Below are positions 1-12,169 of a stretch of 64,000 nucleotides of DNA, one piece after another. The notes under the pieces are model-generated. The model saw only the letters and a list, made by a program, of their open reading frames with translations. It had not been told where the DNA came from and did not search any database. The DNA is taken from positions 6,138,001 through 6,202,000 of the forward strand of contig JAULSN010000001.1 of the NCBI GenBank assembly GCA_033439765.1, given 5' to 3'. The position numbers were made by a program, and so were the translations under genes. Source of the DNA: Lasiosphaeria ovina. Taxonomy: Eukaryota > Ascomycota > Sordariomycetes > Sordariales > Lasiosphaeriaceae. Each line of letters starts with the position of its first letter. Position 1 is the stretch's first letter.

Positions 1-577
1 GCTAGCGGAGCGCGCCATGGCCCACTCCCGCAAGGCTCTGCCAGTGCAGACGGACCACCCCAGTGTCAACCCTGCCCGGCACCTCGCGGGCATGTCGCCC
101 CATATCATTCTCGATGCCAAGAAGGCGACGGGCAAGGAGAGTCTCTACCTCAGCGCCATAGGGCGGCGGTTTCGGGACAAGGCCGCCGCCGAAGCAGCCA
201 GACGCGGTGGAGTCGGGGCAGCGGGAGGAGGAAGGGGCGGAGCCGCCGATAGCACCAGAGAGAGCCAGCGGGGTGCTGGTGCTGGTAGACTCGAGCAACA
301 ACACATGGATAGAGATGTTCTTCGCAACCGTGGGGCAGCAACCGTCATGAGCGAGCAAAGCAGGATGGGCGGTCCGGCCGGTATGGCGGCTGACGGTGCT
401 CGAGACAGTGCGGTTTGGGATGATCGAGTTGCGAAAGCTTGGCCGCAATTTTGCAAATTCTTCAACGGTAAATCTGCACTGGAACGTATTGCGCTTCAGG
501 AGGAGATGAAACGAAAGGATGTGTGGAATCTGCTCACATCCATGAGTGAATATCTCCTTTGCGTCCGTCATTGGTAG
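1..577 (+). CDS. npr3: NPR3 homologue, C-terminal part (5' end cut by window)
   Basis: This is the last coding part of a nitrogen permease regulator 3 homologue. NPR3 is a subunit of GATOR1/SEACIT, the GTPase-activating complex at the vacuole that lowers TORC1 activity when amino acids are scarce. The frame is open from base 2 to the stop at 575-577, so the gene begins outside the window; the ATG at 17 is internal. What identifies it is the C-terminal signature: PHIILDAKKATGKESLYLSAI near the start, then FFNGKSALERIALQEEMKR and the terminal YLLCVRHW, which match the NPR3 C-terminus as I know it from fungi. Between the two blocks lies an insert of about 75 residues rich in Gly, Ala and Arg that the family does not normally carry. 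The next gene, at 1215-2795, converges on this one. Confidence 0.85.
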   Translation, partial: LAERAMAHSRKALPVQTDHPSVNPARHLAGMSPHIILDAKKATGKESLYLSAIGRRFRDKAAAEAARRGGVGAAGGGRGGAADSTRESQRGAGAGRLEQQHMDRDVLRNRGAATVMSEQSRMGGPAGMAADGARDSAVWDDRVAKAWPQFCKFFNGKSALERIALQEEMKRKDVWNLLTSMSEYLLCVRHW

Positions 578-1214
578 ATAGATGTAGGCGCGGAGAGCAG
601 CTCGTACGTCGACTAAACAGGAACCGCGGCCATGCGCAGAAATATCTGGGAGTCGTGTGTAGATAGATACGAATATGAGCAGGGGATGTTGTCAGAAGCA
701 AAGGATCTTTATTCCAAGCCTATATAGAGCGATAAAGCCAAATGAGCACAAGCGTGTTCATGTCACCAACGACCAGGCAGTCCACAAATCCATCTCAATC
801 CTCTTAGGTATCATCCAAGACTAAAGGAATACCGGGAGAGCCAGTACAAGAAAAAGAGAAACCGACAATGCCCAACCTATCTCGCTGATGATGAGTCTGT
901 CAACTATGTCAAAAAGTCCAACCTAACTACTGTTGCGCCGCTGTGCCAAACCACCACCGCTCTCCAATAACCCGTAGAATGCTGGAACCCAAATAGGACA
1001 AGAAAAGGAGAGGAATTATAGCAAAACAAGATGAACCGAAAACCAGGCCCGGCAGAAAGGCCAAAAATGAAAAAGGGAAGAATAGAATGAAATAAGGGTG
1101 TAAAATGATCATGGCATATATCCACAATGCTGAATGGAAGGGGGGATAAGAAGGAAAAACAGACCCAAAAAGAAAACCGACCCCCTATCCAAGGAAAGCA
1201 CTGCCTCTCTGACC
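578..1214. other. convergent intergenic region
   Basis: Shared 3' flank between the NPR3 homologue and the converging bHLH gene. It should hold both 3' UTRs. No open frame here looks like a protein, and I see no RNA gene or repeat. Confidence 0.6.
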
Positions 1215-2795
1215 TCACTGGGTCAAATCCATGCCGTACTCATCCTCTTCCTTGAAATTGAGATCGTCGTCGTCCTCGTAATCGATAAATTCTCGAGAGT
1301 TGAGGAGATCTGCGCTCGCTCCGTCGAGACTATCATCGTCAGGACTAACAGAGATATGGCCTGTTGGGTGGCTGCCATTTAGCGGCTCGCCCTTGTAGTC
1401 TGTGTGGTGGGGCACACGAAGCCCCGAGCCAGCGGTGCGGGAGTATGAGAAGGCTCTGGGCTTTCCGGGGCCTTCTTCATTCCTCGATATCGCCTCCATC
1501 AGCTCGGTCTGCATCCGCTGCTCATCTTCGGTGAACTCGAATGGGACTGAGCCTCCGCGATCGATGAGGGCATTTATTAGCTCCTCTTGTTGTTGGATCT
1601 TGAGATGAAGCATCCACATCAGATCTCGCGTCCAGCTGACAGCGCCGTTCAGGATATCCCCCTTGTTTGGCTGCTTGTCCTTGTCCTCAATCGGGAGACC
1701 AGTCGTGATATTCCCTGCAGTTCCGCCAGCGGCCCGTCGAGCACCAGGGCCAGCAAGAGCCGATGTCGCCTGAGCAGGACTAGGTACGCCTGTCAGAGTC
1801 GGCGAGAGCGGCGTGTTGTTCTGGATTGCTTTGCGTATCTTATCATCTTCCAGACGGTGGCCAGGTACGAGCTTGCTTAGATCCTGAATCCGCTCATTGA
1901 TATTGTCCCGTCTTCGTCTCTCGACGAGGTTGTGGGACTCACGTCTCTTCTTCTTCTTGAGATCTTGAGGAGAAGCAGTGGTAGCCGTGGCGCCAAGTTT
2001 AGCGGGCATCGAAGTTCCGCCTTTGAGCAGAATATCGTTTATTTGCTGCGAGTGCATGTTCGGCTGGAGAGGTGACGAGAAACCGGACGTGGGGAACGAA
2101 GACAGACTATTCGGGGTATGAATCCATTGCCCCGACAGTGACTTTTCGTGACGGGCGCCGGCTGTTCTGATCGGAAAGCCCGCTTCAGAGTTCATGGACA
2201 GTGCAGCCATTGGCGCCGTTTTGGGGGTCAGTGGGTTTCTTGTGCCTGACGTCTTCCGCTGCATGGACTGCGATATTCGTGCGCGAGCTTTCGCATTTAG
2301 ATAATTTGGGTCCCCGCCTTCGTTCAATTCGGCCCCCATGGGGGAACCGGGAAACGAGAGTGGGGACTGCAACGATCCCCCAAAGGACTGCGGGTGTTGT
2401 ATCTGTCGATACTGTCCGAAGTTGTGAACGAAGGGGCTTTGAATGGGGTCACCGTCAGGCGTGCTCGAAAATCCATTAACATGAGCTTGGTCCATCGGTA
2501 GTCCGTGATGTGAGCCGTAAACACCGTGGGCATATCCGATGCTCATATCACTCATACCCGAAAAGTCCTGCCCATGGCCCTGTACTGCCGATTGAGGCTC
2601 CGTCGGGCTGCCAAGACCATCCAGGAGTTCGTCGTCGCCAAAGAGGGCTGAACCAGTTGAAAAGGCGTTTGAAGAATTGTTGTGCCCGGAGTAGCTACCC
2701 TGGAAGGAGGATTGGTAGTTGCCGGACATAGCGAGGTCGGTGGGGTCGATGGCGCTCCCGCCATGGCCACCCATCTGGAAGCCGTGTTGTGCCAT
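1215..2795 (-). CDS. bHLH transcription factor with extended loop
   Basis: A single-exon gene of 526 residues, ATG at 2795 and stop at 1215-1217. Residues 1-270 are low-complexity (Ser, Gly, Pro, Gln, Asn) and look like a disordered activation region. A basic helix follows at about 280-312, with SHNLVERRRRDNINERIQDL. His-288, Glu-292 and the arginines are the usual E-box-contacting positions, giving the H-x3-E-x2-R layout. Helix 2 (GDILNGAVSWTRDLMWML) comes only at about 379-398, so the loop is about 65 residues and contains conserved-looking LEDDKIRKAIQNNTPLSP text. A Gln/Glu-rich heptad-like stretch and an acidic tail (YEDDDDLNFKEEDEYGMD) end the protein. The basic region resembles animal MiT/TFE factors and fungal relatives; the target genes are unknown. 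It is a nuclear DNA-binding protein by inference. I cannot name the orthologue. Confidence 0.85.
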   Translation of the reverse strand: MAQHGFQMGGHGGSAIDPTDLAMSGNYQSSFQGSYSGHNNSSNAFSTGSALFGDDELLDGLGSPTEPQSAVQGHGQDFSGMSDMSIGYAHGVYGSHHGLPMDQAHVNGFSSTPDGDPIQSPFVHNFGQYRQIQHPQSFGGSLQSPLSFPGSPMGAELNEGGDPNYLNAKARARISQSMQRKTSGTRNPLTPKTAPMAALSMNSEAGFPIRTAGARHEKSLSGQWIHTPNSLSSFPTSGFSSPLQPNMHSQQINDILLKGGTSMPAKLGATATTASPQDLKKKKRRESHNLVERRRRDNINERIQDLSKLVPGHRLEDDKIRKAIQNNTPLSPTLTGVPSPAQATSALAGPGARRAAGGTAGNITTGLPIEDKDKQPNKGDILNGAVSWTRDLMWMLHLKIQQQEELINALIDRGGSVPFEFTEDEQRMQTELMEAISRNEEGPGKPRAFSYSRTAGSGLRVPHHTDYKGEPLNGSHPTGHISVSPDDDSLDGASADLLNSREFIDYEDDDDLNFKEEDEYGMDLTQ

Positions 2796-5700
2796 CCTGT
2801 GCTGGTCGTCTTTTTGAAGTGGGACTCGTAGGATGGTCGTTCTGGAGGCTGCCTTTCAACTCCCCAAGGAAGCGCTGACAGCCTTTCGCTCTTGTAGTAT
2901 ATAATCGGGAATCTTTATACTAAGGTTAGTCCTGTCAAGAAACCGTGAAGAGGTGGAGGGGCGTGAAGGGGTGGTTGTGCCCGATGGCGGCTAGGACACG
3001 TTCAAAGGTATGCTAGAGGCACGACCGGGCACGGTGCAGTAAAGTGCCGAGCGCAAACGATGGAGGCGGGGTGGCGCATACCTCGGAAGATAGATGTAGT
3101 TCAGATCCTCAGTTGAGGTCAGCTCGCCATGAGATTGCGTCAAAAAATCGGTGAGATGTCAACCAAATGAGGATACGACTCGACGCAAACGGTGACGGTA
3201 GCGATGTGGGTAATAAGAAGAATTGGCGCAGTAGGTGTTGAGCAACCGAAGGGTTGTAAGTCGAGAAGAGGACTCAATCCGAATGGGGTTGTTTCATTCA
3301 ACACGTTCTCGAGGCCGATGCAGCGTCTCCGTCGGCCAGGGTTTTCGTTACAATGTTTCGTTACAATGCGACCGCGATGACTTGGAAGAGCGGTAGGTTG
3401 GTGGGTGCGGGCGCAGGCGCAGGCGGAGGTTGAGTGGTGCAGCAGCCTAACTTTGTTTGGCAATAGGCACGCAGCGAAAAGGTTGACAAGGACTGGCGGG
3501 CAAAAAGACGACGGACAAAGAGCGGAGGCGATGGAGGGGTGATAAGTATTTTTTCCCCCTTGGTCCAAATCGACTCCGATGCAACGCGGCTTACAAGCGG
3601 CAGAGAGCCTGTATTTGCGAGACTGGGGTGCGAGCTGACGGGAGGAATACAACCGACAGGACAGCAATAAAACGAAGTAAAACTGGCGACAGAGGGATGG
3701 AGAACTGAATCCTGGTTAGCTCGAGGCTGCGGGACGTTGCACAACGAAACGAACGCGAGGAGGGTTTGGTTTGGTTTTTGGGGAAGTGCGACAGCGGGGG
3801 AGCAGGGCAGGGAGCTGCAGTTTAAAGTTGTGATGCGTGGAAGAAGGCGAGCTCCTGGGGAGGGGGGGCAAGTTGGGGGGGAGGGAGGGATTAGGAATGG
3901 GGGCGCTGGTGGGCCGTGCTCCAAGGTAGGTAATGGAGGGGCAATGGAGGATATTCCTACCTCGGCCCCAGAAGAGCGGTAAAGGTAGCCCGGGGTTCCA
4001 GCGCTTTAGAGACTGCGAGGCCGCCGTTAACGAGGCGGGTGCAAGAGGTTGGTTCGAAGTGACCTGAACCAAACCCCAGACCCAACCAAGGTTTGCTAGG
4101 TTCCTCGGAAGAGTGTAAAGCTTTTCTCGGGTGGAGAGAGAAGTACGCGGGGGGGGGGAAAGGTAAGCTCGCTGGTGCTCGGAGGGCTGGTGATGCGGAA
4201 AGCAACCAGGGCAAGTATGCAATTTATTGGCGAGAGACGCGGGAGCAGCGGCGGGGGGGCTGAGCGGTCGTAACAAATTCTGAGAGCAAGACGTACGTGT
4301 GTCAGTCAATCTGGCAATGGAACTTAGGTCAGCGCCGAGTGTGCCGCTCAAAGCCGGGACCATGCACTACTGGGTCGGCTCCGTGGATGAAAGTTTAAGT
4401 GGGTGGTTGTGTAAGAAAAGAGAGAAGGAGCAAGCGGCGTCGGCCCCAAAGGTGGTCAATAAAAAGAGGCTGCGGCGCAAATATGTGTAGCAATGTGGCG
4501 GGCAGTACGCTCCGTGATTAATGAAGTGGAGTGAGATGTGAGAGGCAGGAATGAGTAGTCCCTTTCTGAAGGCTGGAGACAGGAAGAGATGCGCTCGCAA
4601 CGTTCTTGTCCTGGGCTTGACTTGCTGTAGGTTATCCTGAGATGAATGATATTCTTGCGGCTTTTGGGGAATCTGAAGGTGGGCCTTTGCGGGGCTGGGA
4701 TGCCGATTGGACGGGCTTCCCGGGGGGTTCTGGTTTCTGCAACTTGCTGAGATGGGGATTTGGGGTTTGTCTTACCCACCAAGGTGATTGCGACCCAGTG
4801 TCTTTCAACGCCACGTCGCCGGCGCCGCGATTGTTCGGTGGTCAAGCCGTTCGCCGCGAGATCCGAACTAGGCTCGAAGCAGAGTGATGCGATGTCTGCC
4901 CTTAGGCCAGCAGGAGGATACCGTGCAGTGACAGAAAGTGGAGGCAGGTTGATCAGTCCGGACTACCCAACGGAAGGTGAAGTTAGTCTAGACTCTACCA
5001 CTAGGTATGCTCCACTTATTTAGTGGGAGCTATGAGAGGCTCCTCTGGTCCCAAGGAAACTTCCCCACGCTAGATGAAATGTTTCTTTTAATAGTGACGC
5101 GACGAAGTTCAAAGCTTCGTTGCTTCTGCCACCCAATCACTCCGGTCTTCCTAGCTAGGCAGTTGCTGAAGCCCTCACACACTGCCCACTATGGGGGATG
5201 AAATTGTAGATTGGTGTCCCTGCAGGCGACTGGCCAGTGAGGAAGGAGTGTGGAAATCGCCGAGGGCCAATCGTGGAGAAGCTCCCCCGCGGACCCGGCC
5301 TCCAGTGATGCTTGGTCCAAGCTTACCTTACTTAAGCGGACAGCTGAACTAGCCCGTAATGGGATAAGACCCGATCCTCGATCCGCCGTCTGCCGATGCC
5401 TTTCGGCTTTCCGGGGGCTCGCTGGGCGGATGTGCGATCTTTGCCGATCGGGGGCCCCCTTGTGTTTGTTTGGCGTTGCGCTACCAAAAAGGCCAAAAGT
5501 CAAGGAGGGGTCGGGCTGCGGCTTGCCTCCCGCTGCAGACCGAAAATTTTTTCAAGACTCTTCAATAGCAGCCTCAAGCCAAAGTAGGTAGGTGGGTGCC
5601 TAGGTCGATCGCTAGGTCGCCAACGATTGTTGGAAATTTTGATAATGAAATCGGTGGCAGGTAACGGTTTTGATATACCAAAAGAATCTGTTCTTGCTGT

Positions 5701-8356
5701 CGGGGTTGTGATTGGCCGTCGAGTCCTTGTTTCACGGGATGACTTGCTTGAGCCTCGTGTGATGTGAGACGAGAGCGGGAACGGTGGGTCAGGGTGAGCG
5801 AAACAGGACGCGGTGAGTTTATGCGTCTTTGTAAGGTAGGTATATAAGTGCACGGGCAGATCTCGGAGACAGCCGCTGCACACGACCGATGGGAGGCCTG
5901 ACGACGCGGCGAAGAACTTAGCAGTGCAATGAGGACTATAATTGGTGTACGGCGAAGCAAGCTCGAGGACAGCAGGGCCGCCGTTTTATGTATGGGAACC
6001 ACACCAGCGTCGCGCAGCGCAGCGATCCATAATATTGAGTAGAGTATCACTTCCTCCGTTGGTTCCGCTCGCGCAACGTCGTCTGACTCGACGGCTGGCC
6101 AAGTTGGTGTGTTGGAAGTACTGTACCGTAGAACCAAGGGCTTCTTCACCTTGCATGGCCTACTGTTTTTGGCGGCTTCCTGGCCGTAATCTGGGCGGAA
6201 GCCAGCTTCACCGAGAGCTTTCCATGACGCGGGCGCTCTCACAGAGGTGAAGGTGGGCGGAATTCATGGCATTGGAGGGCCACACCCAGCCATCAACGTG
6301 ACTCGACAGGTGAGACAGCAAGGCACACCAAAAACACGAAGGAAGCAACCTTGGGCCTGGCATTTGGTGGCAGCGCCGGTTTTTAGCCCATGCACCTGAA
6401 ATTCCCGAGCTTCAAATTGTCAACCTCTGTGTGCGCGCCCGTACGGACACACCAGAAATACAATCCAGCCCAGGAAAGCTAGCAAGATATAGTAAAAGAT
6501 ACCTAGGCAACTTCTACACAAAACAAACGGGGATTAGATTGTACGTACGGTAAGGTACCTTGTGTGCTCAAACCCACCTTAGATATAGTACTAGTACCTA
6601 CCTCAAGTAGTCGTGATATCTGCAAACGAAGCCATCCTGGCTCTTTGATTTGAGGGTGGGGGCAGGCTCGGCAGCAGACGAGCAGCTACGAATGTACTCC
6701 GTAGATTGCCCCGGCAAAGTTCCCGTCTCTGCATGAGCCGTTGCAACTTGCTAGGAGTATGCACATATGCCGCGCGATAGCGCCTTGCAACGGCGGCACC
6801 TATCACAGTGGCATCGTCGCGCAGGAACCGCTCTTCAGATAGAAAGTCTCCGCTGTTTGGAACGTGGCGGTGATCCTGGTAGATACCTAAAATGGCAGGG
6901 CCGGTTGAACAAAGGCAGGCCGAGACCGCAACTGCCTGGAAACAAGTTCATCCTCCATCACATCCATACCTACCTACCTGCCACCTGCCTAGGCGCCACC
7001 TGCCTAGGTTATTCCAGCAGCTTCGGAGGTCGTGTGGGTAGGCGGCCTTCTTCAAGGAACCCGTGCCTTGGTGGAATACGGGACTCGCGGACGAGATGGC
7101 AGGATCCTGAAAGCTCTTGATGGCTCCCGTCCCTACCCTGCGGAAGGCCCACCTTCAGGACAACTGCGCATTACCTACTCGTCTTGCCTACCTTACCTAT
7201 CAAACTAGGTACCTACCATCCCCGTTCAGAGTCAAGTATACGCAAACACGCTGCGTGGCCGTACATCACCCACCAAGAAAAAAGGCTGGGGCCGGCTGTT
7301 CGAGAGCCCGGGTCGGTATAGGACTTGTTGGTGGAGGCCGCGGGACCCGGATTCGTTTCCTCTTCCCACGCAATTCTTGAAAATGCCATGTTGCGCTGCG
7401 CCACATCCCGCGCTGCCCCGTTGACAAAGGGCATGTATTACCGTCCCGCCCTTCACATGGGATCAAAGACATTCTGTATGGACGCGTACCTTCAATCGTA
7501 GACCTTCAGGTGAAAGTGGTAGGGAGGTCTGGGGCAACTAGAGATGGCGCACCCCCCGGGGCTGGGGATGTCACCCTCGTTGGGTGGTCCGTGACCACAT
7601 TTTGTGGGGCTGGCTCCCCACACCAACCAACCACATGGCCCAGAATAGACAGGTGCTTGGACGAAGTGGTACATCTTAAATGCAGGGTGGGCAAGCGTCA
7701 GCAAACGACCAACTTCATCTCATATTACTGCGTAATTCCATCAAAGCATTCACACTATCCAGCCCAGCCCAGCCCAGCCGACCTGCGCACCATCGAACCC
7801 GGTCTATCAACTGCTCTAGCGAAAGGCTTTTGGCCATTTTATTGTCGCGCGCGCACCTTGTTTTCCGATAAGCCGCCCCTGCCCAAGTGGCAGTTGTTGT
7901 GCAAGGCCCTTCTCAAGGTCAGTTAGTTATCTGGTTAGTTATCAAGGCGACAACAGCGTCGCCCAAATCATCTGGGCGTCGTAAAAAGACCATCTTTCTG
8001 TTTCTACCCCATGACTTGGGACTGAATCAAGGAAGCAAGTAATCACGCTGACCACCGACTCGCTAGAAACATTGTCGTCTTCCGACGCTTCCCCTCGAGC
8101 TGCTAGTCACCCTCCTCGATTCCGTCCATCCCACACCTGCTGCGCATTTCCCATCCGCTCGGTACCTATATCGCAGCCCAGTTCCGACCTTGCTTGCTGT
8201 CGGCTCTATCTAGCAGGACTGGTCACTTGGCACACCACTTCTTTCTCTCCGGCCCGCGCAGGGCATCTCGAGTCTTGGGGAGCTACCCACGGGCGCTTTC
8301 CTGTGTTTCTCGACTCTCAACTTAGAAAAACAGCACACGTATAAACGGGGAGAGCC
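2796..8356. promoter_or_regulatory. 5.6-kb divergent intergenic region
   Basis: Lies between the start of the bHLH gene (minus strand) and the start of SFT2 (plus strand), so both promoters are here. The minus strand from about 2.8 to 4.4 kb is rich in C and T and carries several ATG-initiated frames of 80 to 215 codons that lack protein-like composition, consistent with a long 5' leader of the bHLH gene. From about 6.4 to 7.3 kb short motifs of the TAGGTA/ACCTACC kind recur, including a direct repeat at 6980-7008. A C/T-rich tract precedes the SFT2 start at about 8.05-8.35 kb. I find no convincing gene or tRNA. Confidence 0.5.
6980..7008. repeat. two tandem copies of GCCACCTGCCTAGG
   Basis: Two identical 14-base units, 6980-6993 and 6995-7008, separated by one base and preceded by CCTACCTACCT. 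The unit contains CACCTG, an E-box, and CCTAGG, a palindrome. The repeat is seen directly; any regulatory role is unproven. Confidence 0.6.
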
Positions 8357-9611
8357 ATGGCTTCGACCTCCTTTCGAGACTCGATCAACTCGATGGGTTG
8401 GTCGCGCCGCGATGCCGATCTTCATGTAGATACTTCGCAGCAGAGCGGCCTGTTCTCGTCGCTGAAGTCTCTCAACCCTTTCGGCGACCGTGGCTATCTC
8501 CAGCTTCCAACCACCGAGGGAGCCGGTGCGCCTTTACCTGCGCCTAACCGCCGTGAGGAGGAAGAGGCCTGGTTTGTCTGTGAGTCAACTTGTCTTTCTA
8601 CCTGGCCTCCCCTCGGGCATATTCCTTAGCAGCCTCACATTGCCCCTGCAGATAGCATTGCACTGCATGGCATGTGCTGTGTTTGTGCTGCCACATGTCT
8701 CAGCCACCTCCACAAGAACGTGATGCTCGGCTTTTTGTTCATATGTGATATGTCCTACCTGCTCTGTCTCCCCGTACCGTGTAGCCAAGCAAGAGAAATA
8801 CTGCCTGGCGCGCGGAGGCTAACCAATATACGCAGTGAGTCGATGGGACCGGTTGCTGATATTCGGTGCCTGCAACCTCGCCGCGCTTGCCTGCTTCGTC
8901 CTCTGTATTTTTCTTTTTCCAGCATTATCCTTGAAACCACGCAAGCTAGTTGTCCTGTAAGTGCTCTTTCTTCGCACCCTTATTCCTTTTTCCAGCACCC
9001 CTTTACCACTGCGCCTCCACCCTAGTCTCCTTGGAGTCTTCATCGACTCGCCAGGCGCTCCAGATATTGGGGCGTGGCTTGACGCATCTACCCGTGATAC
9101 ATGCGCGGGGACCTTGCATGGTGCCGGACTGTCGTATTCTCACCCGGTGACCGGAATTGGATGACCGCGAGGGTGTAGCTGGGCAGATTTATGACATCAT
9201 ATCCCTGGATGCATGGGTCAGAGGCTTGAACAAGGCTAACAACTATGGATGTAGATGGACACTTGGATCGGTTCTATTTCTTACATCTTTTGCCGTCATG
9301 ATGGGCCCTTGGGCATACCTGCAACATCTTGCCTCAACACCGAGGCTTCCATTCACGGCTGCCTACTTTGGATCTCTCGGTTTGACATTGTATTTCTCGG
9401 TCGGAGTGAGTCAACCCTCTCTCGTGCATTCTCGGTCAAACATGCTGAGCCCCTCCAGTTACATAGCACAATCCTTACGCTCTTCTCGGCTATCGTCCAG
9501 CTGGCCTGCCTGATCTGGTATCTTGTGAGCTACTTCCCGATGGGGTCCACTGGGTTGCGACTTGCAAGCAGTTTTGGTGCACGCAGAGCAGCTGCCTGGA
9601 TGACAGGGTGA
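8357..9611 (+). CDS. sft2: SFT2 family Golgi vesicle-transport protein
   Basis: Four exons (8357-8579, 8836-8956, 9255-9405, 9459-9611) close in phase to give 215 residues. SFT2 is a small tetraspanning membrane protein of the late Golgi that helps endosome-derived vesicles fuse with the Golgi. Residues 1-73 are a cytosolic, Ser-rich and acidic tail ending EEEEAWFVLSRWDRL. Four hydrophobic segments follow: LLIFGACNLAALACFVLCIF, a segment around SVLFLTSFAVMMGPW, one around YFGSLGLTLYFSVG, and one around LTLFSAIVQLACLIWYLVSY. The ending FPMGSTGLRLASSFGARR is typical of the family. Introns 1 and 2 (256 and 298 bases) are long for this window; intron 3 is 53 bases. All donors read GTGAGT or GTAAGT. 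The start is the first ATG of the open frame, in good context (AGCCATGG). Confidence 0.92.
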
Positions 9612-12169
9612 ACAAACAAACGCACCCTGTGCAAAATATTCTTCTTGACGATTTGACGCTCGTGTTTCCGATTTGGAGTTTTGTTGTTAAAAATACTCTG
9701 TAATCTCATGGGCCTGTTATCTCGGCGCAACCGCACGCTTAACAAACATTCTTGTGCTAGAAAAGCATATACCGGTAGTCGGGTTTGGTCCCGGCGGCAA
9801 AGGAGGGCTTCAATACAGAACCATATTACGGGACCTGTTATCGTGCAATGCGAAGCACATGCTGCCCAGCCTTGATTTCACTGGGATTGTATTCATAATT
9901 ACGAGATAAACTAGGTAATATTAGTACATTCAAAACCAGTCTCAACCTAACTATCGTTTCCCTTTGGCTTTTTTTTTTCTCCTACCGCAGAGTTTGCGCT
10001 CCCGTCATCACGGCTGAAAACGAGCGCCGCCCAGATGAGGTCTGTCCTCTTTGAGCCTTGTAAAGTTTGTAACCTTTCCCAATATTTGTCGGTTTTAGCC
10101 GTCAAAAGCCCTTTTGTTGCAGCCCGTGCTGTTTCACTGGGGTTTGGAATCTGGAAGTGTTCCAGAATGCCCGTGTTTGCTGGAGTTGAGACAGAAAGAA
10201 CAGCACCTGAAAGAAGCAGCACAACCAAGGCTCAGCAAATCTGGGCGACGCGATCAGGAGCAAGCATGGCCATGAACAAATGACGCGACGAGCCGCGGGC
10301 CGCACTCGCTGCGCCGCACACGGACCCAGCTCGCGGCTGCTAGGTGGCGAGGCTGTAACTGTAAGACGTCTTGCTTATTTAGCGGGCACAATGGAGCCGT
10401 CCATTTGTTGGCTGTGGGCCAAATCCATTCCCTATCACGCTCCGGCGGGAGCCGGTTGCTCCCGAGCCCTGTCACACGTGAGGCTGACTATTCCGGCCTT
10501 TGCCAAACCAAGCCGTCTTTTTCGGGTGACTTTCGGGTTGTAGTTGGGTGTGAACAGCAGCAGTAAAACCAAGAGCGTCCAACACGCGAAATAATGGGAC
10601 GGGATGAACGACACCCGACCTGGGCGAGTAAAACAGTTTGAGTCTAATATGTGGAAAGTACCGATGTATGTATGTACGGATCCTCCGCACAGAGGCGTCC
10701 AATGGAAGTGAACAGTGGAGGTCACGGCATTCTCGCCAGACTGATGAACTTACCTCCCTTCGGTACCTAAGGTTGTACCTAGGTCCTACCTTAAGTAACA
10801 ACCTAGACACACGGCCCAGAACCGAGCAGAAACGCCAGTCGTGTGACGGGGCGGTCCTGACGTTCTGTTTACATGGCAAGCCACACCCAGGCCGCTATCT
10901 TGCGGGAACAACCCAAGCGGGGTCGGGGGGCCGGCAGAGATGGGGAATCCCACGGACACCACCTCGACAAACCTGTTGATGTTGATCCACTTTCAACGCG
11001 AAAGAGCTTGGGCACCTACATACCAACCTACCTCACTAGTATCCTGCAGCTGGACCAGCATGCTGCAGTTAGTTTGCCCTTTGCGGACGGGTTGGCAGGA
11101 GGACATGGCCTGGATCTCGTTTCTGTGGGACTTTTCGTGTTGAAGCGAGTACCGGGGCGGATATGTGAGTGGTTTTGGCCGAAGCGGTGTCGAGTTGATG
11201 TAGTCACCGAGTATCCGTACATACCAGGAAAATGCAAACAACCTACAGTGCGTCGTAGGGAACAATAGATAACGACACACATGACGGGCGGCAACCTCGT
11301 CCTTCTGGAAGCACGGCAAGTGCTTGACGGTTCGTTGCGGCCCAATATTTACCCTGCCCTCATTGGACAAAGGCTGCCGATAGGTAATAAGGTGTGTATT
11401 GTACTAAAAGTGGAAAGTCAAGGTCCTCCTTCCCTCTGGGACGGAGTACTCCGCATGTACAGTACATACGTACCTTTCCTAGGTATCTATCGTGGTCATC
11501 GGAATAGGAGACGCCACAGGTCAAACTAGGTATTCATCCAAACTGGCAGAATAGCAACAAAGCAGAGTATACGCCTACCGCCCTTCAAAGTTGCCTATAG
11601 GCAGGTGCCATACCAAGGAAGGTAAGGCACCTAGTGGAATAAGGTGGCTGCGGGAGGTTCGCTAAACTTCGAAAGTATCAGCCGCCGGCCCCATCCATTG
11701 CTCTCCACTGTCAATGGAATAGGTATGATCCAAGTCAAAGTCCAGGCAACAAGCGGCCCGCGGGGTGGGGAACCTCACACTAATTTAGCTACGGCACTAT
11801 AGGTTCTCGTTTAACCCGGGAAGCTGCCAACAGCGACGGACGACGAGTTCTGGCTGGCCGCCCTGCAGTAGCGCAACTGGCATGTGTGTACTTTGTGGAA
11901 TACACAAGCTGGCGATGGTGAACTGGTGGGACAGATAGAGATGGCTATACAGACGGAATCCGGGCTCGGAACGGCATACCGAACAAGCACGGCGAAGTTA
12001 GGAAAAACATAATTTCAATGAGTGTAAAGAAGGTACGGCGTAGTGGGTCCGAATTATATTCCTTCTCGCATGTTTAACCCTAAGCCAGAACACCCTTGTT
12101 GGTTTACGAGTACCCAAAATATGACCTGCATTAAAAAATAAATACTCTTCGCCCTGAGCCCATCATATC
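9612..12169. other. intergenic, nothing recognised
   Basis: The 3' flank of SFT2 followed by about 2.5 kb without a recognisable gene. Open frames are short and overlap on both strands with no protein-like pattern. Short palindromic pieces such as CCTTAAG and CCTAGG and inverted pairs like AGGTGCC/GGCACCT (near 11.6 kb) occur but do not build a mobile element I can define. Confidence 0.5.

Noticed and set aside
3361..4363. Minus-strand frames of 187 and 215 codons
   Set aside because: Low-complexity Pro/Ser/Leu text from a C/T-rich stretch; more likely leader of the bHLH transcript than protein.
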